Part shown: one piece after another, positions 23,591-36,929 of the stretch | Layout: each line of letters starts with the position of its first letter | Position numbering within the stretch: position 1 is the stretch's first letter | Assembly: GCA_029204225.1 (NCBI GenBank) | Contig: CM055098.1 | Location: forward strand, 51,381,287-51,445,286 | Direction of reading: 5' to 3' | Source: Diphasiastrum complanatum | Taxonomy: Eukaryota > Streptophyta > Lycopodiopsida > Lycopodiales > Lycopodiaceae | DNA: 64,000 bases | Notes under the pieces: generated by a model | The model's input: only the letters and a program-made list of their open reading frames with translations | What the model was told of the DNA's origin: nothing | The model's database searches: none | Made by a program: the position numbers and the translations under genes

Positions 23591-26500
23591 ATTATGGCAA
23601 GGCCTAACTATTGCGCCGGCGTCTCAAAGGGCGTTGGGACTTGAGTGGTTTCCCCAACAAACGCTTAAGTCTAACATTCATTCATCATGAACTTACGTAA
23701 AAGCCAACTTAGAAAACGTAACAAGCTTAACTATTCAAACTTAAGAAAACTGGAATCTCAACCAACCCAAAAGCCAACTTAGAATCTGTCCCCAAAAGGT
23801 AACCAAAGGCAAAAACAAGCCACACATGAAACCCAAGGCATGGTGGTCACCAAACTGACCAAATGGCATAGTGACGAACCACATGTCGGTGACGTGGACC
23901 AGTTAAAATAGCAATGATTGACTTATACAGTGCTTTCTTATTTCGACGGCACCACGTGTGCTTAGTTCTAGAGTCATCGGGCCATCTTTCTTTTACGAGC
24001 CCTTTGAGTGCTTTTAAGTGAGAAGATCAACGCGGAAAAGGAAGTCTCTCGATCATTATCATGTGAACTATGCCCTAATGAGATAGACTTGTCTGTCTCC
24101 TATGATAACTAGAGATCCAATCAAATGAAGAACTATACTCAAGTATCTACAGACCATAAACTGTAGCAGAATAGTATCCACTAGATAAATAAAATAATGT
24201 CTGTGAGATCCATAGGTTCTCAATTAAAATACTGGAGTGAAGATATTCAAAACACTGAATTAAACTCTTACTTAATTAATAGATTAAGAATTAATCATCA
24301 CACTTAAGAATCTTCACAATTCCATATAATCCTCTGACAATAATTAAGTATCTATTTATGATCCGTCAACCATAAATATTTAGATTTATATGATTCGTCA
24401 ATCATAATTCCCAGGAATCCAAAAATCATGCTTAATCACTTATAGGATACTAGAGTATATGTCCAACATAACTCGAAAAAAATAAAAATCATTCCAAAAT
24501 ATTTCTCAACAGGAAAATACTGGATTTTAGGAATACTCTCCAAATGGGATTCTTTAACTAAAGTGCAAGATTCAAGTTCTATAAACCACTAGTAATTAAA
24601 GACTGAACGCATACCAAAATAATAATGACAATCATCTTCAACTACAAAAAACTTTAGATTACCGTCTAGAATCAAATCTAAATACCCAAAGTCTTGCTGA
24701 ATATCAATTTAGTTATTATTCTTGGATTTATTATGATTCGTTATCCAATTGAGTGCTCTGAGATACAATCACTAATGAGCTGAGTCTATTCCTTAACTGA
24801 AGAATATTCTATCCCAAGAATATTGTATATCCAATGCACATAATTTTAACTGATGAACCCAAATGATTTACTAATCATGCGTCTTACAAGCAATATAATT
24901 CAAAGACCACCAGTTTCTGGTGAATCCACATCACACTGATCGTTTTACCAATTAACTTCATCCTGGAGTAATCCATTACTCAAGTGAATTGCCAATGATT
25001 CAAAAATCTCAAATGTCTAGGTGAAGAATTCAATTAAACTAGTATGACACCACATTTAGATCCTTACCCAAATCATTTATAAGTTAATCCATAAATCTTC
25101 CTTACAAAGATTTGTTAACTCTACAAGTATCTGTCAAAACAATACTTGATCATATACTTATGTTCACCGACTAGGTTAAGCACACCAAATAACCCTAGTA
25201 ACAAGGAATACACAATAGATTCATACAAGATTAATCATGCACATATGTGAAAAATCTCACAATGACCCAGTATATAAACACATTCTTATCTGACAGATTC
25301 CTCCAGAACCCACATATGCTACTCACATATTTTACTGAGATCTTGTAACTCATCTACAAAAGATTTTCTATTTCTCATGAGTAAATAACATATCCAGAAA
25401 ATCTCTGAGACGAATAAAATTCAATCTCAACAGTTTTCCAATCCAACTTACCTCTAATTACATAATTTCATCCACTCAATCAACCCTCATTGATCCTAGT
25501 ACCCAAACTAAGATTAGGTTGATCCAATACAGAATTCTCAGACTTAAATTCTAATCAAACTTTCTTCTATTCCAACCAAAATGGAATTAGTAACCTTTGA
25601 CCTTTCATTGTACTACTTATAGATAATGATTCAAATATCAAACTTCTTCTAGTTCTAGATTGTCCACACAATCCCTAGAGAATTTATCTTATTTGAAAAG
25701 TTCCAATTAGGTATCTTACTTTGAATCTATCCGAAATTACTTTTAGAAAAGTCTCATTTCTATATCACAGTTAGTTCTCTTCTGAAAATTATGCAACCAA
25801 CAGATTTCCAAATAGAATTTTATCCCATCACTTCATCTTTCCTTTTGAAGAAATTATTAATTTCAATAAACGTTAACTGGAAAGATGATATATGAAAATA
25901 TCCAATCCAGAAAAGTCAGTAATAAGTGTATTCCTCAAAAGGATCCACTCTATTACAAACATGACTTTTCCTTCAAATATTTTCAACCCGAGTGACAGAA
26001 CTATCATTCCTCTGAAATCTATTCACACTAGTAGTAATCTATATGACATAACAGTCTTTCAAAAGAATAACTTCATGCTGGAATGAATCATATAAACCAG
26101 TCTGATGTCTTATATTTGAGAAATTACTGAGAAGTAAAGGATTAATTAAGAAAGTGAGAAATAGATTTGAAAGCCTCTGATTTTGTAAATAATGAGATAC
26201 CACATTGGGATCTAGATTAGATCTCAAAATTTCCCAAAATACCTCACATTTTATCAGTGGTTTTTTTATTTTTTCCATATCATGACTAGGTACTAAAACA
26301 CTCCATTGATAATCAGATCTTTACAGTCCTAGAATTTCCTTTCCAAAATTACTGATGTCCCATACCATCAGCTCTTCCTTACAGAAACCCTTAACCCCCA
26401 TATCTGATATTCTAGAAATCTACTAATCCTTTAGTTGTCCTATAGTCCATATAGGAAATTATCTCTTGTTCCCATATACTAGAGAATCCATTTATTTGGA

Positions 26501-28169
26501 TGACTGGCATGCCTATCAGATAGATACCACTAATCCACATCTGATCTTGTGATCTAAGCTGAAGACTTAACATGGTTCAATATTACATTCTAATCTTTTC
26601 TGGTTAATGATAAGCTTCAAAACCCTACTGATGCATCAAATCTAGGGACAAGCTTATGTCAACTAACAGATCCAATATAATCCACGTATCAGATTCCACT
26701 CCTAATATTACATTTGACATCCAAAACTGCAAATAACTCAATGGTCACAAAGATATCATTTATGAATTCAATTAAATGAACTTAATCTAGGAAATTAATA
26801 TCCGGTATTAAGCAATTATTTACTGGGATTACCAAAATTCTAATTGCACAATACATTTCTCGATTACACTTACTACCCCTGATGTCCACTCTTCTTCCCT
26901 CCTTAGAATTTTCAATTCCCTAAAAATCTTTTTCAACTAAGGTACAAAGAAGACGTAACGACATTAGTAAATGTTTTAAAATTAGTTACTATAGGAAAAA
27001 ATTTGAAACAATTTCATTTCTATCCTATACCTGGCTAAATCACCGATATACAAAAATCAACTATTATTAATAAACACTACTAGTCTGATCTTTTGAATAT
27101 AATTCACCGTAGGATTTAACTGGAAATGAATTCAGTTTTTTATTTCCTATTATTACGATTTTTCCAATAAAATTGGACCATTTTTTCTTTTCAATATATT
27201 GGCTTAAGAATTACTTCGTTAAAGTAATCTATAATTAAGAAAAAATACATAGAATTTGGATTCAGGTACTTTTTCTGTATTCCACAAAATTTTTGTCGAA
27301 GAATAAAGAACTACCTCCAAATATTTTCCGTTTTATTCAAAATAATTACTTTAACAAGTATTTCAAAAGCTTTTGGTTCGCTCAATCTTAATGATCAAAA
27401 TCATCAAGAACACAATAACCAACCCATCGGTGCTCCACCGATTTAAAAAGGAGAAAATTCAAAAACATGATTTAACTCCGTTTATTGGGAGTACCAATAC
27501 TCCAGAGCTAAATGGTCTAAATAGCATCGTACCAAGGAATTGAATTCCTAAACTGGATAAATGCCTGAGAACCATACCATTCTTACCTTTCCGTCAAGAT
27601 CGGCTTAGAAATATAATCACTCCAAAAACTGATTAAAACAGCTTGACTAAAGTTCCAATAAAACTAGCTTAGCAAAATGTCAAAGTGATAAAGCCCAAAA
27701 ACATGCAGATTGTTCCTAGAGAAAGGAAATCCCAATTCCTTCTACTCTCATTATGAAAAACAATACAAAATTCAAGGCTAAATTTTGACTATCAAACACC
27801 AAGAAACCGAAATTTCTCTATTCGGGTATTAGTAACTTGAATATCCGGAGTTGTTCTCGAGAACCGATTTCGAACCAACTCAAATCTATCAAATGTCTAA
27901 AATTCTCTCCAAGCCTTGATCCACTGGGATGTAACCACACTGATGCAAATAGTCAGCCAATTTTACCAAATTGCCAACCACTCATCACGCATGTAACTGG
28001 CTCAAGACAATTTGCACATGCATGCTAGGAGCCCCAAACCATAAGTTTTTTTTTTTTTAAACATTAAAAGGCCATGGGCCCAAAAACAAAACCCTTCCTT
28101 CCAAAAAAAAAAGTTAGGTTCGGCTCTCTCTTCCATCATAGACAGCTCGGCCATCACAAGTGAGAGACA
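23591..28169 (-). other. ORF-poor AT-rich block, possible non-coding retrotransposon interior
   Basis: About 4.6 kb with almost no open frames in any direction. The top strand is rich in A and C with recurring AATC, CCAA and TTCATC words; the bottom strand is correspondingly G/T-rich. At the right side (29,009) there is a minus-strand primer-binding site, so one reading is the internal region of a large non-coding retrotransposon derivative running leftwards. I could not find a matched pair of LTRs, so this remains a suggestion. Confidence 0.35.
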
Positions 28170-28176
28170 GATCACA

Positions 28177-29008
<832 letters not shown>

Positions 29009-29020
29009 GCTCTGATACCA
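29009..29020 (-). promoter_or_regulatory. primer-binding site, initiator tRNA-Met type
   Basis: GCTCTGATACCA on the plus strand is the exact reverse complement of TGGTATCAGAGC. The element it serves would point left. No LTR lies on its right, because plus-strand copia gag sequence begins within about 20 bases, so the LTR was lost at this junction. Confidence 0.75.
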
Positions 29021-29039
29021 ATATAAAGACCTGTCAGAT

Positions 29040-30355
29040 CGAAGGCAAGATCAAAACCAACAAGCAGAAGGAGCCAGCAAAGGCAAGTGGAAGAACAAAG
29101 GAAGGTCGAAACAGTAGAGTGGAAACAAGAAGACATGCGTGAGATGCAAATGCGAAAGACATACTGTTGATTCGTGTTGGCTTAATTCAAAAATTGAGTG
29201 TATCCACTGTCATAAGAAGGGTCATGCAGCCATAGACTGCTGCCGAAACCCAAGAAACAAATCAGCTCAAAGCAGACAGGAGAACGACCATAGTTCATCC
29301 TATGTCGAGGAGCCAAAGAGCTCAAAAATGGGCAAAGAAAAATCGAATCACGAGAATTCGACCATCTACATCTATGCAGACATGTGTGCAGTGTCAACAC
29401 CTGACACACAGGAGATAATCCTTGATTCAGGAGCTACCTCGCACTTTGTTACATCAAGATGGATCATGTCTGATATCCGAAGTGTAGATCCATCAAGATT
29501 TATTGTTCTTGGAGATGAATCAAAGCATCAAGTGAATGGTATTGGTTCACTGTGGCTCAACACAAACGGTAGAGACAGGCGACTCAAAGATGTTCTGTTT
29601 GTGCCTACATTGCAGCAGGACTTGCTATCAATGGCAAGAATAGCTGATGCAGGGATGCGTGTGACATTCTCAAACGAAGCATGCAACGTTGTTGATGCAA
29701 GTACCAGTATGCTTATCACTCAGGGAAGAAGAAAAGACAACTTGTGTCACTTGAAGGTACACCTACCTGCAGATCAAGTGCATCAGACCCATGATGATTC
29801 GCCAGATACTCTATGGCACATGAGAATATGCCATATGAATTCAATGGCACTATATCAAACAAGCCATCATGGAGCAATCACAGGGGTGAGCATCTCGAAC
29901 GCAACCAGTTCGATGACCTGTGATGCATGTTTGAAGGGTAAGATGTCACGTACTTCTTTTGTAAAAGACTCCTACAAAACTACAAAGATTCTGGAGCTTG
30001 TACATTCTGACATCTGTGGATCTTTCAACGTGATCTCAGTAGAAGGCTCAAAGTATTATATAACCTTTATTGATGATTACAGTAAATTTGCCAGAGTTTA
30101 TTTTATTCACAATAAATCAGAAGCACTTGACAAGTTTACAGAGTATGTGAATTGGGCAGAAAGATGCACTAGTAATAAAGTGAAACAGATCAGAATAGAT
30201 CAAGGTGGAGAATACATCTCGAATCGATTCACTGACTTCTGCAATGATCATGGAATCATTCATAGAAAAATTGCATCTTACACACCATAGCACAACGATG
30301 TTGCAGAAAGAAAGAACTGCACTCTAATGGAAGCTGCCAAGTGCATGATGGCCTA
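29040..30355 (+). pseudogene. copia element A: gag zinc knuckles, protease and integrase
   Basis: Two zinc knuckles are present (CVRCKCERHTVDSC and CIHCHKKGHAAIDC, both C-X2-C-X4-H-X4-C), then an intact protease site LDSGATSHF, the HHCC region ending CDACLKGKMSR, and the integrase core with VHSDICG, FIDDYSKFARVYFI and DQGGEYIS. A TAG at 30,288-30,290 interrupts the frame just before the catalytic glutamate block, which continues as VAERKN. Near 30,355 the sequence switches to gypsy sequence, so the C-terminal integrase, RT and RNase H are missing. It is a close relative of copia element B at 44.9 kb. Confidence 0.9.
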
Positions 30356-30369
30356 AAGAAGGCTAAACG

Positions 30370-32450
30370 AAGATCCAAGACAAATCCTTTTGAAAAAGAA
30401 CAAGCAAATTAGTCCAGCATGATATGCCAGAGCATTTTAAACGTTATACACTGGATGATGTGGTTATTATGTTACCTAAAGCACATCATGAACCTGAAGA
30501 ACACATACCGAAATCTAAAGAAGTTTACGATGGCCCAGCTAGGACATAGCCAATGAATCTTGCCGAACCAGGAGAACCGAAAAAGATTGTACAAGTGGGA
30601 TCACAACTTACTCCTGAACAGTATCAAGCACTCTGCTTGTTACTTATTAAGTATCAAGATTGCTTTGCATGGACTTATCAAGATTTGAAGGGTATTCCGA
30701 CATTAGTGATTGGACATACCATACCTTTAGTACCTGATGCAGTTCCAAAGGTTACAAAGTTCTATCGCTGTAATCCTAATGTGGCAGATCTGATAAAGAA
30801 AGAACTTCAACGATTGCTTGATGCCGATTTCATTTATGAGATCGAGCACACTGAATGGATTTCACCGATTGTCATTGTTCCTGAGAAAAATGGAAAATTG
30901 AGGATTTGTGTGAATCTCAAAGCATTGAATAAAGTGACACGGAAGGATCACTTCTGTTGCCTTTTACTGAAAGCATTTTGGATCGCCTTGCTGGAGCAGA
31001 AGCTTATAGTTTCCTGGATGGATTTAGTGGTTACAACCAGGTTAAGATTGCACTTGCCGATCGCCACAAAACTGCTTTTGCAACAGAATGGGGCACCTTA
31101 CAAAGTAATGTCGTTTGGACTCTGTAATGCACCAAGTTCATTCCAAAGAGTAATGCAATTTGCTTTTAAAAATTATCTACAGAAATTCCTTGAAATTTAC
31201 TTGGACAACTTGGGAGTTCATAGTACAGATACAGACCACCTGGATCGATTGGAGAAAGTATTTGAAAGGTGCCGCAAATATCAGATTTCTCTAAATCCGA
31301 AAAAATGCCAGATATGGGTTTCGCACGGAGTTGTGCTTGGACATGTGATATCAAGACATGGTATTGCCACAGATTATTCTAAGATCAAAGTTATTGTGGA
31401 ATTGCCACCGCCAGCAACAATTCGAGGAGTTTATGTGTTTATGGGTCATGCGAACTACTATCGAATTTTTATTATCTTCTTTGCGGATTTAGCACGACCT
31501 ATATACAAACTAACTATTCTTCCTATTTGGACAGTAGAGGCGTTAGAAGCCTTTGAAAAGTTAAAAAAAGCATTAACTTCAGTACCAATACCGCGTTCTC
31601 CAGATTGGACGATAGAGTTTCATGTTCATACAGATGCCTCAAAATACGCCATTGGATCAATTGCTCGATACATTATCGTCGCAACTGATTATATGACCAA
31701 GTGGGTTGAAGCCAAAGCTGTCAAAGTGGCTGATGCGAAATCTACGGCCAAGTTTCTATATGAAAATATTATAATCAGATTTGGATGTCCGATCGAAATT
31801 GTCAGTGACTGGGGTACACACTTTGTTAATCAAACAATAAAGTGTTTACTAGAAGATTTTTTTGTTATACACATATTTAGTACTCCCTACTATCCCAGAG
31901 GGAATGGCCAAGCTGAATCTTCCAATAAAATTCTCTGCACCATTTTGACAAAGACAGTTGAAACAAGTCAGTCCGATTGGGAAGATAAACTGTATGCAAC
32001 ATTATGGGCATTCAGAACCGCTTACAAAAATAGTACAAATCAAACACCTTTACCACTACTTTATGGTCAAGATGCTGTTATGCCAAATGAATTTTTAATT
32101 CATCTTTATGCATAGCAGCCATAGAACGATTGAATGATGATATGTCTTTACAACTCCGTCATGAAGCGTTGCACAAATTATGTGAAACCCGATTGATGGC
32201 ATGCCTTAGCAGCATAGAAAGCCCGCCGCAAGGCATGGCACGATCGTCGATTGCACAAAAAAGATCTAAAAGTAGGAGATCTTGCATTGATATACAAAAC
32301 CAGCTGATCAAGGGTAAGTTGAAGTTTACCGGTGAAGGCCCGTATAAAGTGAAGGAAATGTTGAACTATGGCGCAGTAATTCTTGAGCACTTGGATGGAA
32401 AACGATTTGATACTCCAGTAAATGACAACTGATTATGCAAGTTTTGGCAG
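30370..32450 (+). pseudogene. gypsy element A pol: RT, RNase H start, integrase core (in-frame deletion)
   Basis: A long frame (30,553-32,115, 520 codons) begins in the protease-RT linker (LTPEQYQALCLLLIKYQDCF) and shows gypsy RT blocks such as IEHTEWISPIVIVPEKNGKL and KVMSFGLCNAPSSFQRVM. The catalytic FLDD motif reads YLDN. Between about 30,955 and 31,100 two opposite frameshifts hide the first catalytic block, still legible in another frame as SFLDGFSGYNQV. At about 31,663 the RNase H start HTDASKYAIG is joined directly and in frame to the integrase core YIIVATDYMTKWVEA, deleting most of RNase H and the integrase zinc domain. The three integrase acids are present. The C-terminal GDLALIYK...GPYKVKE...GAVILE part is frameshifted. 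The RT resembles the Athila/Tat side of gypsy. Confidence 0.9.
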
Positions 32451-33080
32451 CCTGCTCCGCCATTTCAGCAAGCCTGATCTCAATATATTTCTTAATTTTA
32501 TTTGTTTTTCAACTTTTTGTTTTCAATATTTAATTTGCTGACTTTTTGGAAAAAGACAGTTAAAAAAAAAACAAAAAAATAAGAAAAGATTGATGAGCAA
32601 AAGTCAGGAAGTCATTAGCACAAGGAAAAGGAAGCACAATACTTTTGATGGACAATGACTTAAAAAATCATTGATTTGGGCAGATTTGGCCTAATACAGT
32701 ACCAGAAACCTTCGCTGAGCTCTCAGATTGTACATCCACCCTTGATTTATCTAAATTGAGATGGGCGAAGGTTCCTGACAAGAGAAAATCCAATTTTTGA
32801 GTCAGACAAATGTTCAGTGATATGCCATTTTGGGAACCTTCGCCGAGCATCATAACCTCATTATGAACCTTCGCCGACCTGCTAGATGATCTTAAAATGT
32901 CAAAATTAGGTTGTCCACAGGTTCAGATTGTGAAAAAATACATTTATGACAGTACTTGGGCAAAGGACCCTCCTGGGCGAAGGTTCATCCTTCGCCAGCC
33001 CTGGAAACGTTTGCTTGATAGGTTCAAATTCCTAGAAATCTTTGTCGAGATTTTTTTAGTCTATTTATACAATACTGCAC
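32451..33080 (+). repeat. spacer with a cluster of GAACCTTCGCC words in both orientations
   Basis: Between 32,700 and 33,005 the word (G)AACCTTCGCC or its complement GGCGAAGGTTC occurs about five times (near 32,708, 32,763, 32,830, 32,862 and 32,977). The stretch separates integrase from the extra open frame of the gypsy element. No coding is seen. Confidence 0.65.
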
Positions 33081-36000
33081 ATGTCTGCAAATTTCTGTTC
33101 AAAACTGATCAGCCAAACTACTATTCAGTGTAATGGACCCACCAATTTCACCTATAAGTTGGCTAAATTCGATTCATTCCTCACTTGTCCTAGCGAAGCT
33201 TGCGAATTTTTCTTGCGACCAAAGCATTCCAAATTTTCTACATTGCCTTCTGATACACTTTCAGGCGTTTATAATTCCTTTCTGATCATCATGTCTTCTA
33301 CCGATACTTTCCAGTCTCCGCGCTATACTATCCATCGTAATGTCCCATCTGCAATGGACATCATGATTCTTCCTAGCACAAGCATGGTCACTCAGTGGAT
33401 GACCCTTGCGGAGCTTCTACTCACTACAATGGGTATTCATGAGAGAGCCTTTTTGGGTCGTATCAATATGGATTTCATCACTCTTGCCTTCAGTACGTGG
33501 AAGGAAGAGAAATCCAAATTCTATATCACTTTCCAGGGAGCCACACACAAGGTGCGCGTCATTGAGGCCGCCCTTGCAGCCCTAGGAATATCATCTGGTA
33601 TGCAGGCCTCACCCAATCACAAGCACGCCAAACAGGCCATCAAGCCATTTATTGATCTCACCAATGATCTACATTGGGCCAATGATGGCTACCTTTTGGA
33701 AGCCATCACTGAGCCTTCCATCCACGCAGCTGCCCAGCTATTGAATAGTTTCCTGATGGTTGGCAACCTCAGGAAAGACCGCATCACATCTCAAATCCTT
33801 CATAGGATAGTGGAATCCCACACTAAGTTGGCCAAAGCCCCTCTTGAACCATATAATTGGTTCAAGACTATTTCTGGTGAGCTCAAACGAGCTATTAAGG
33901 CCAATACTAAGCAACAGTTTGTTGCTGGTTCTTTATTGTCTCTTTTAGCCACTTCTCACTTAGAAAACAGAATCCATGGCTTCCACTTGGATTCTGTGCT
34001 TTCGGTCTTACTGACTCGCCGCCGCGTCACGATGTCGCACTAGGCATATCTCGTCAGTTGCGCTTCCAGCCCCTGCTGCTGTTCGCACTGAACTTTCCAT
34101 CCCCCTAGCCTCTGATGCTTCCCTCGCCTCTGCTCCCTTACAAGGACAATATGTGACCATTGGGCCTACCATTTTCATCATAGCTGCCCAGGCCGCCTCA
34201 CCCCAACACACCAAAGCCACCTCACCTAGCACACAGTTCTTTATGGATATGTTCGATGATTCCGACCCCCTTGGGGCCACCAAAATATTTGAAATGCCTT
34301 AGAGCCCAACGCCCTTTGAACCCCAATCCCCTGGAACAGAATTCGGACATATCCATGAATCTACTGTTGGTGTCGAAGATGCCAGCCAGCAACCTCACAC
34401 ACAAGGTAGCCTAGCCAGACTTCGGGTCGACACAACTATAAAATCACCAAAACAGTTCGACGCCACAATGCCTGAAGGGTTTGAAGAGGAGGAAATTTTT
34501 TTGAAGAAGATCCGACAGTACCATCAGGTCCTCCTGCTGCTGCCGCTGCCACGACCATTGATTTTGGTGATGCTCTAGGGTTGGTTTCAAGCCTTGGGCA
34601 AGTGATCCAGTCTATGCTGGATAAGAAGAAGGAAATGGAGCAGAGAATCTTTGATCTAGGGTCCGAAAACACTTTGATCAGCCAGAAAATTGTCCAGCTA
34701 GATTGAGAGTTGAAGATAGCCAAACAACATGAAGATAAGGCTGAAAGTGAAAAGAAGTTGGCCCAAGAACAAGCTGATCGCTTGGAAATTACATTAGCTC
34801 CCTGCAAAAAACCTTGACAACCGCACAAGATCAGGTAGATCAGACAATACAAGATGGCAAGCAACATGTGCAGCTACTAGAGGGACAATTACAGATGGCT
34901 GAACAAGATCGCACACGGCTTCAAGGTGAATTGAATGTGATCACCCTTGAGCGTGATGCCTATCTGCAAACACAAATACCCGATCATCCGGTCACACCGA
35001 CGGAGATTGCGTATTTATTCAAAAAAGTGGAGACATACAAAGTGGCTCTTCAGGGATTCCAAGGCCGCTTTGATAGGTTCAAAGGAACAGCTTCAACCGA
35101 GTTGGCCAAGGCAAAAGAGACCATCACCGCCTATGAAAAAGTAGCTGTTCAAGTGGTGGAAGCCAGACCACAAATTCCAATCCCGGTCATGCCGCAATTC
35201 TCCCCCCCACACCAAGAAACTGTACCAATGGATACATGAATTGATTCGAGCATGGACCAGGGGGGAGCTTCAGATATAACAGATCAACCGCCAACCATAC
35301 CGGTAGTACAAGGGGTCCATCCTCATCAAGGAAAAGACCTCTATTCAGAAGGCCCATCAGTGTCGAGGACCAGATCTAGACCTTCTTAAAGCAACATCCA
35401 CATGAGTCCTCGCGTGGTGGATGGGTTCTAAAATTTAAGACCTCCGAGATCGAGGTTGGCAAAGAGTTGGACAAAATACCTGCACTAGGAGAGCAGTCGA
35501 CATGGAGAATCACGGTTTTTGAGAAAATTCCAAAATCAATTAGGAGTTACGTCGCCAGCCCTCGCCAGATCCCTATTACGTGCCAATGCCACGAAGAAAT
35601 AAATGGAAAGATTTAGGGTTGGCTATGGACAAAATCACCATCCATACGTCGAATTGGCCAATCATCCATCAGCCTTACAACTGGACTATTTCAGTGGACT
35701 TCCACCTTGCTTTACAAGCATATCAGAGAGAGTATGTCCACTCTCCAAATCCAACGATGCAACAATCGACAATGTTTGCTAAAGATCTAACTCTGTTGGC
35801 ATCAGTGGCAACCAAATGGGACGATTGCCTCCCTCCTCTGGCATTCGATCCAAATACGTCGATGGCCTCAGAGCAAATCAAAGATCAGCTGCCGGTTGCT
35901 CGTCTCTACTTTCATGCGGCTATGATGGGAGCTCTTGGGAATCCCGCTTCACCTCATGGACAACCTCCAAGTGGATTGCTGGAGCCCACCGTTGTTTCCT

Positions 36001-36110
36001 GTCCCACAATTTGGATTTCAATACTACACGTCTCAACTTTATGGAGAAGGTGCAATATCATTTAATCAAGATTCGGCACGAAGCCAATAAAAGTCTGCAA
36101 TAGCTACATA
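33081..36110 (+). pseudogene. extra open frame of gypsy element A (N-terminal domain, coiled coil, NWP domain)
   Basis: This follows integrase and precedes the 3' LTR. The first part (33,081-34,043, up to 320 codons) is a well-preserved globular-looking domain with LLTTMGIHERAFLGRINMDF and FQGATHKVRVIEAALAALG. A Pro/Ala/Thr-rich linker follows with one TAG. Then comes a long coiled coil (about 34,580-35,170; for example MLDKKKEMEQRIFDLGSENT and LQGELNVITLERDAY) broken by a stop and a frameshift. The last part (35,580-36,065) has MDKITIHTSNWPIIHQPYNW and a SVDFHLALQAY segment. The coiled coil and C-terminal domain recur in gypsy element B at 36.9-38.8 kb. No signal peptide or membrane segment stands out. 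Gypsy elements of the Athila/Tat group often carry an extra gene here, but I do not recognise this protein. Confidence 0.7.
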
Positions 36111-36151
36111 TTGCAGGTGTCATGGGACCGCCACCAGTTTTGGTGGGAGAT

Positions 36152-36900
36152 ACTGTTGGAGGGTCAAGGCAACCCTGGCCCTAGTTAATAAGTGAGTGGG
36201 ATTGGGCACCCTGCATGTGTAAGTCCAATCCAATGATCACATAGTTATTTGATTGATCAATTAAAAGTTAATAAAAGGACTTTAGGCCTTTTTGTGGGAC
36301 TTTTAATGTCACAGGGCCTAAATGCCAAGTTAGTTAATAAAGTTGGGTTTCCCTCCAATTTTGATGGTTTCCACACTTTTTTAAATTTGAATAAAAAGAA
36401 AGGCAAGATTGGACCAATAGGATTCAGAGGCCAGGGTCCTCCTCTCTACTATAAAAAGGGAACAACTTGAGTTGCTCCTGATGTTCATTTCCTCATTTCA
36501 ATAAAGTAGATTGGTTTTCTTTAGAAATGGAGTGATGAATGTCCTTGCTCTTCCTCTCTTTTCCTCCATCTCTCATGCTTTCTTTGGATTTTGCTAATTG
36601 TTGGATTTGATCATTATTGGGATTGCTACTTTTTATGCTTATTGTGAGAGAGAGAGGGAGAGAAAGAAAGAGTAAGTTCTTATCATTGTTGTGGATTTAG
36701 GGTTAATGGATGTAGTGTTAATGCTAGTGTTAATAGATGGATGTTAGTGTTAGATCCTCCATTCATGTTGAAATCTGAACTATACTATCACTCTCATGGG
36801 AACTAACCTACACGTGACAACTAACTTCATCTCCTTGATGCTAGATTGATTAGATCTTGGGTTGAGGATAGGCAAGGAAAGAAACCCACTACAGACTTGT
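36152..36900 (+). repeat. 3' LTR of gypsy element A
   Basis: It begins TGTTGGAGGGTCAAGG after a purine-rich tract (TTTTGGTGGGAGATAC). A TATA box TATAAAAA lies at 36,450-36,457 and an AATAAA at 36,500-36,505. A GA-rich run at 36,646-36,672 lies about 200 bases downstream. The whole block aligns with the LTR at 58.46-59.2 kb. The right end is approximate; element B sequence on the opposite strand begins by about 36,930. Confidence 0.8.
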
Positions 36901-36929
36901 GGACATCGGTGATCCATCATTGATCAGTC

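Noticed and set aside
23620-23690. GTTGGGACTTGAGTGG... as an LTR boundary or inverted repeat
   Set aside because: A short TTTGTTGGGG-type inverted word exists but no partner LTR or PBS could be matched to it.
36700-36760. TTTAGGGTT words as an interstitial telomere repeat
   Set aside because: Only single, non-tandem occurrences here and at about 8.66 and 2.75 kb.
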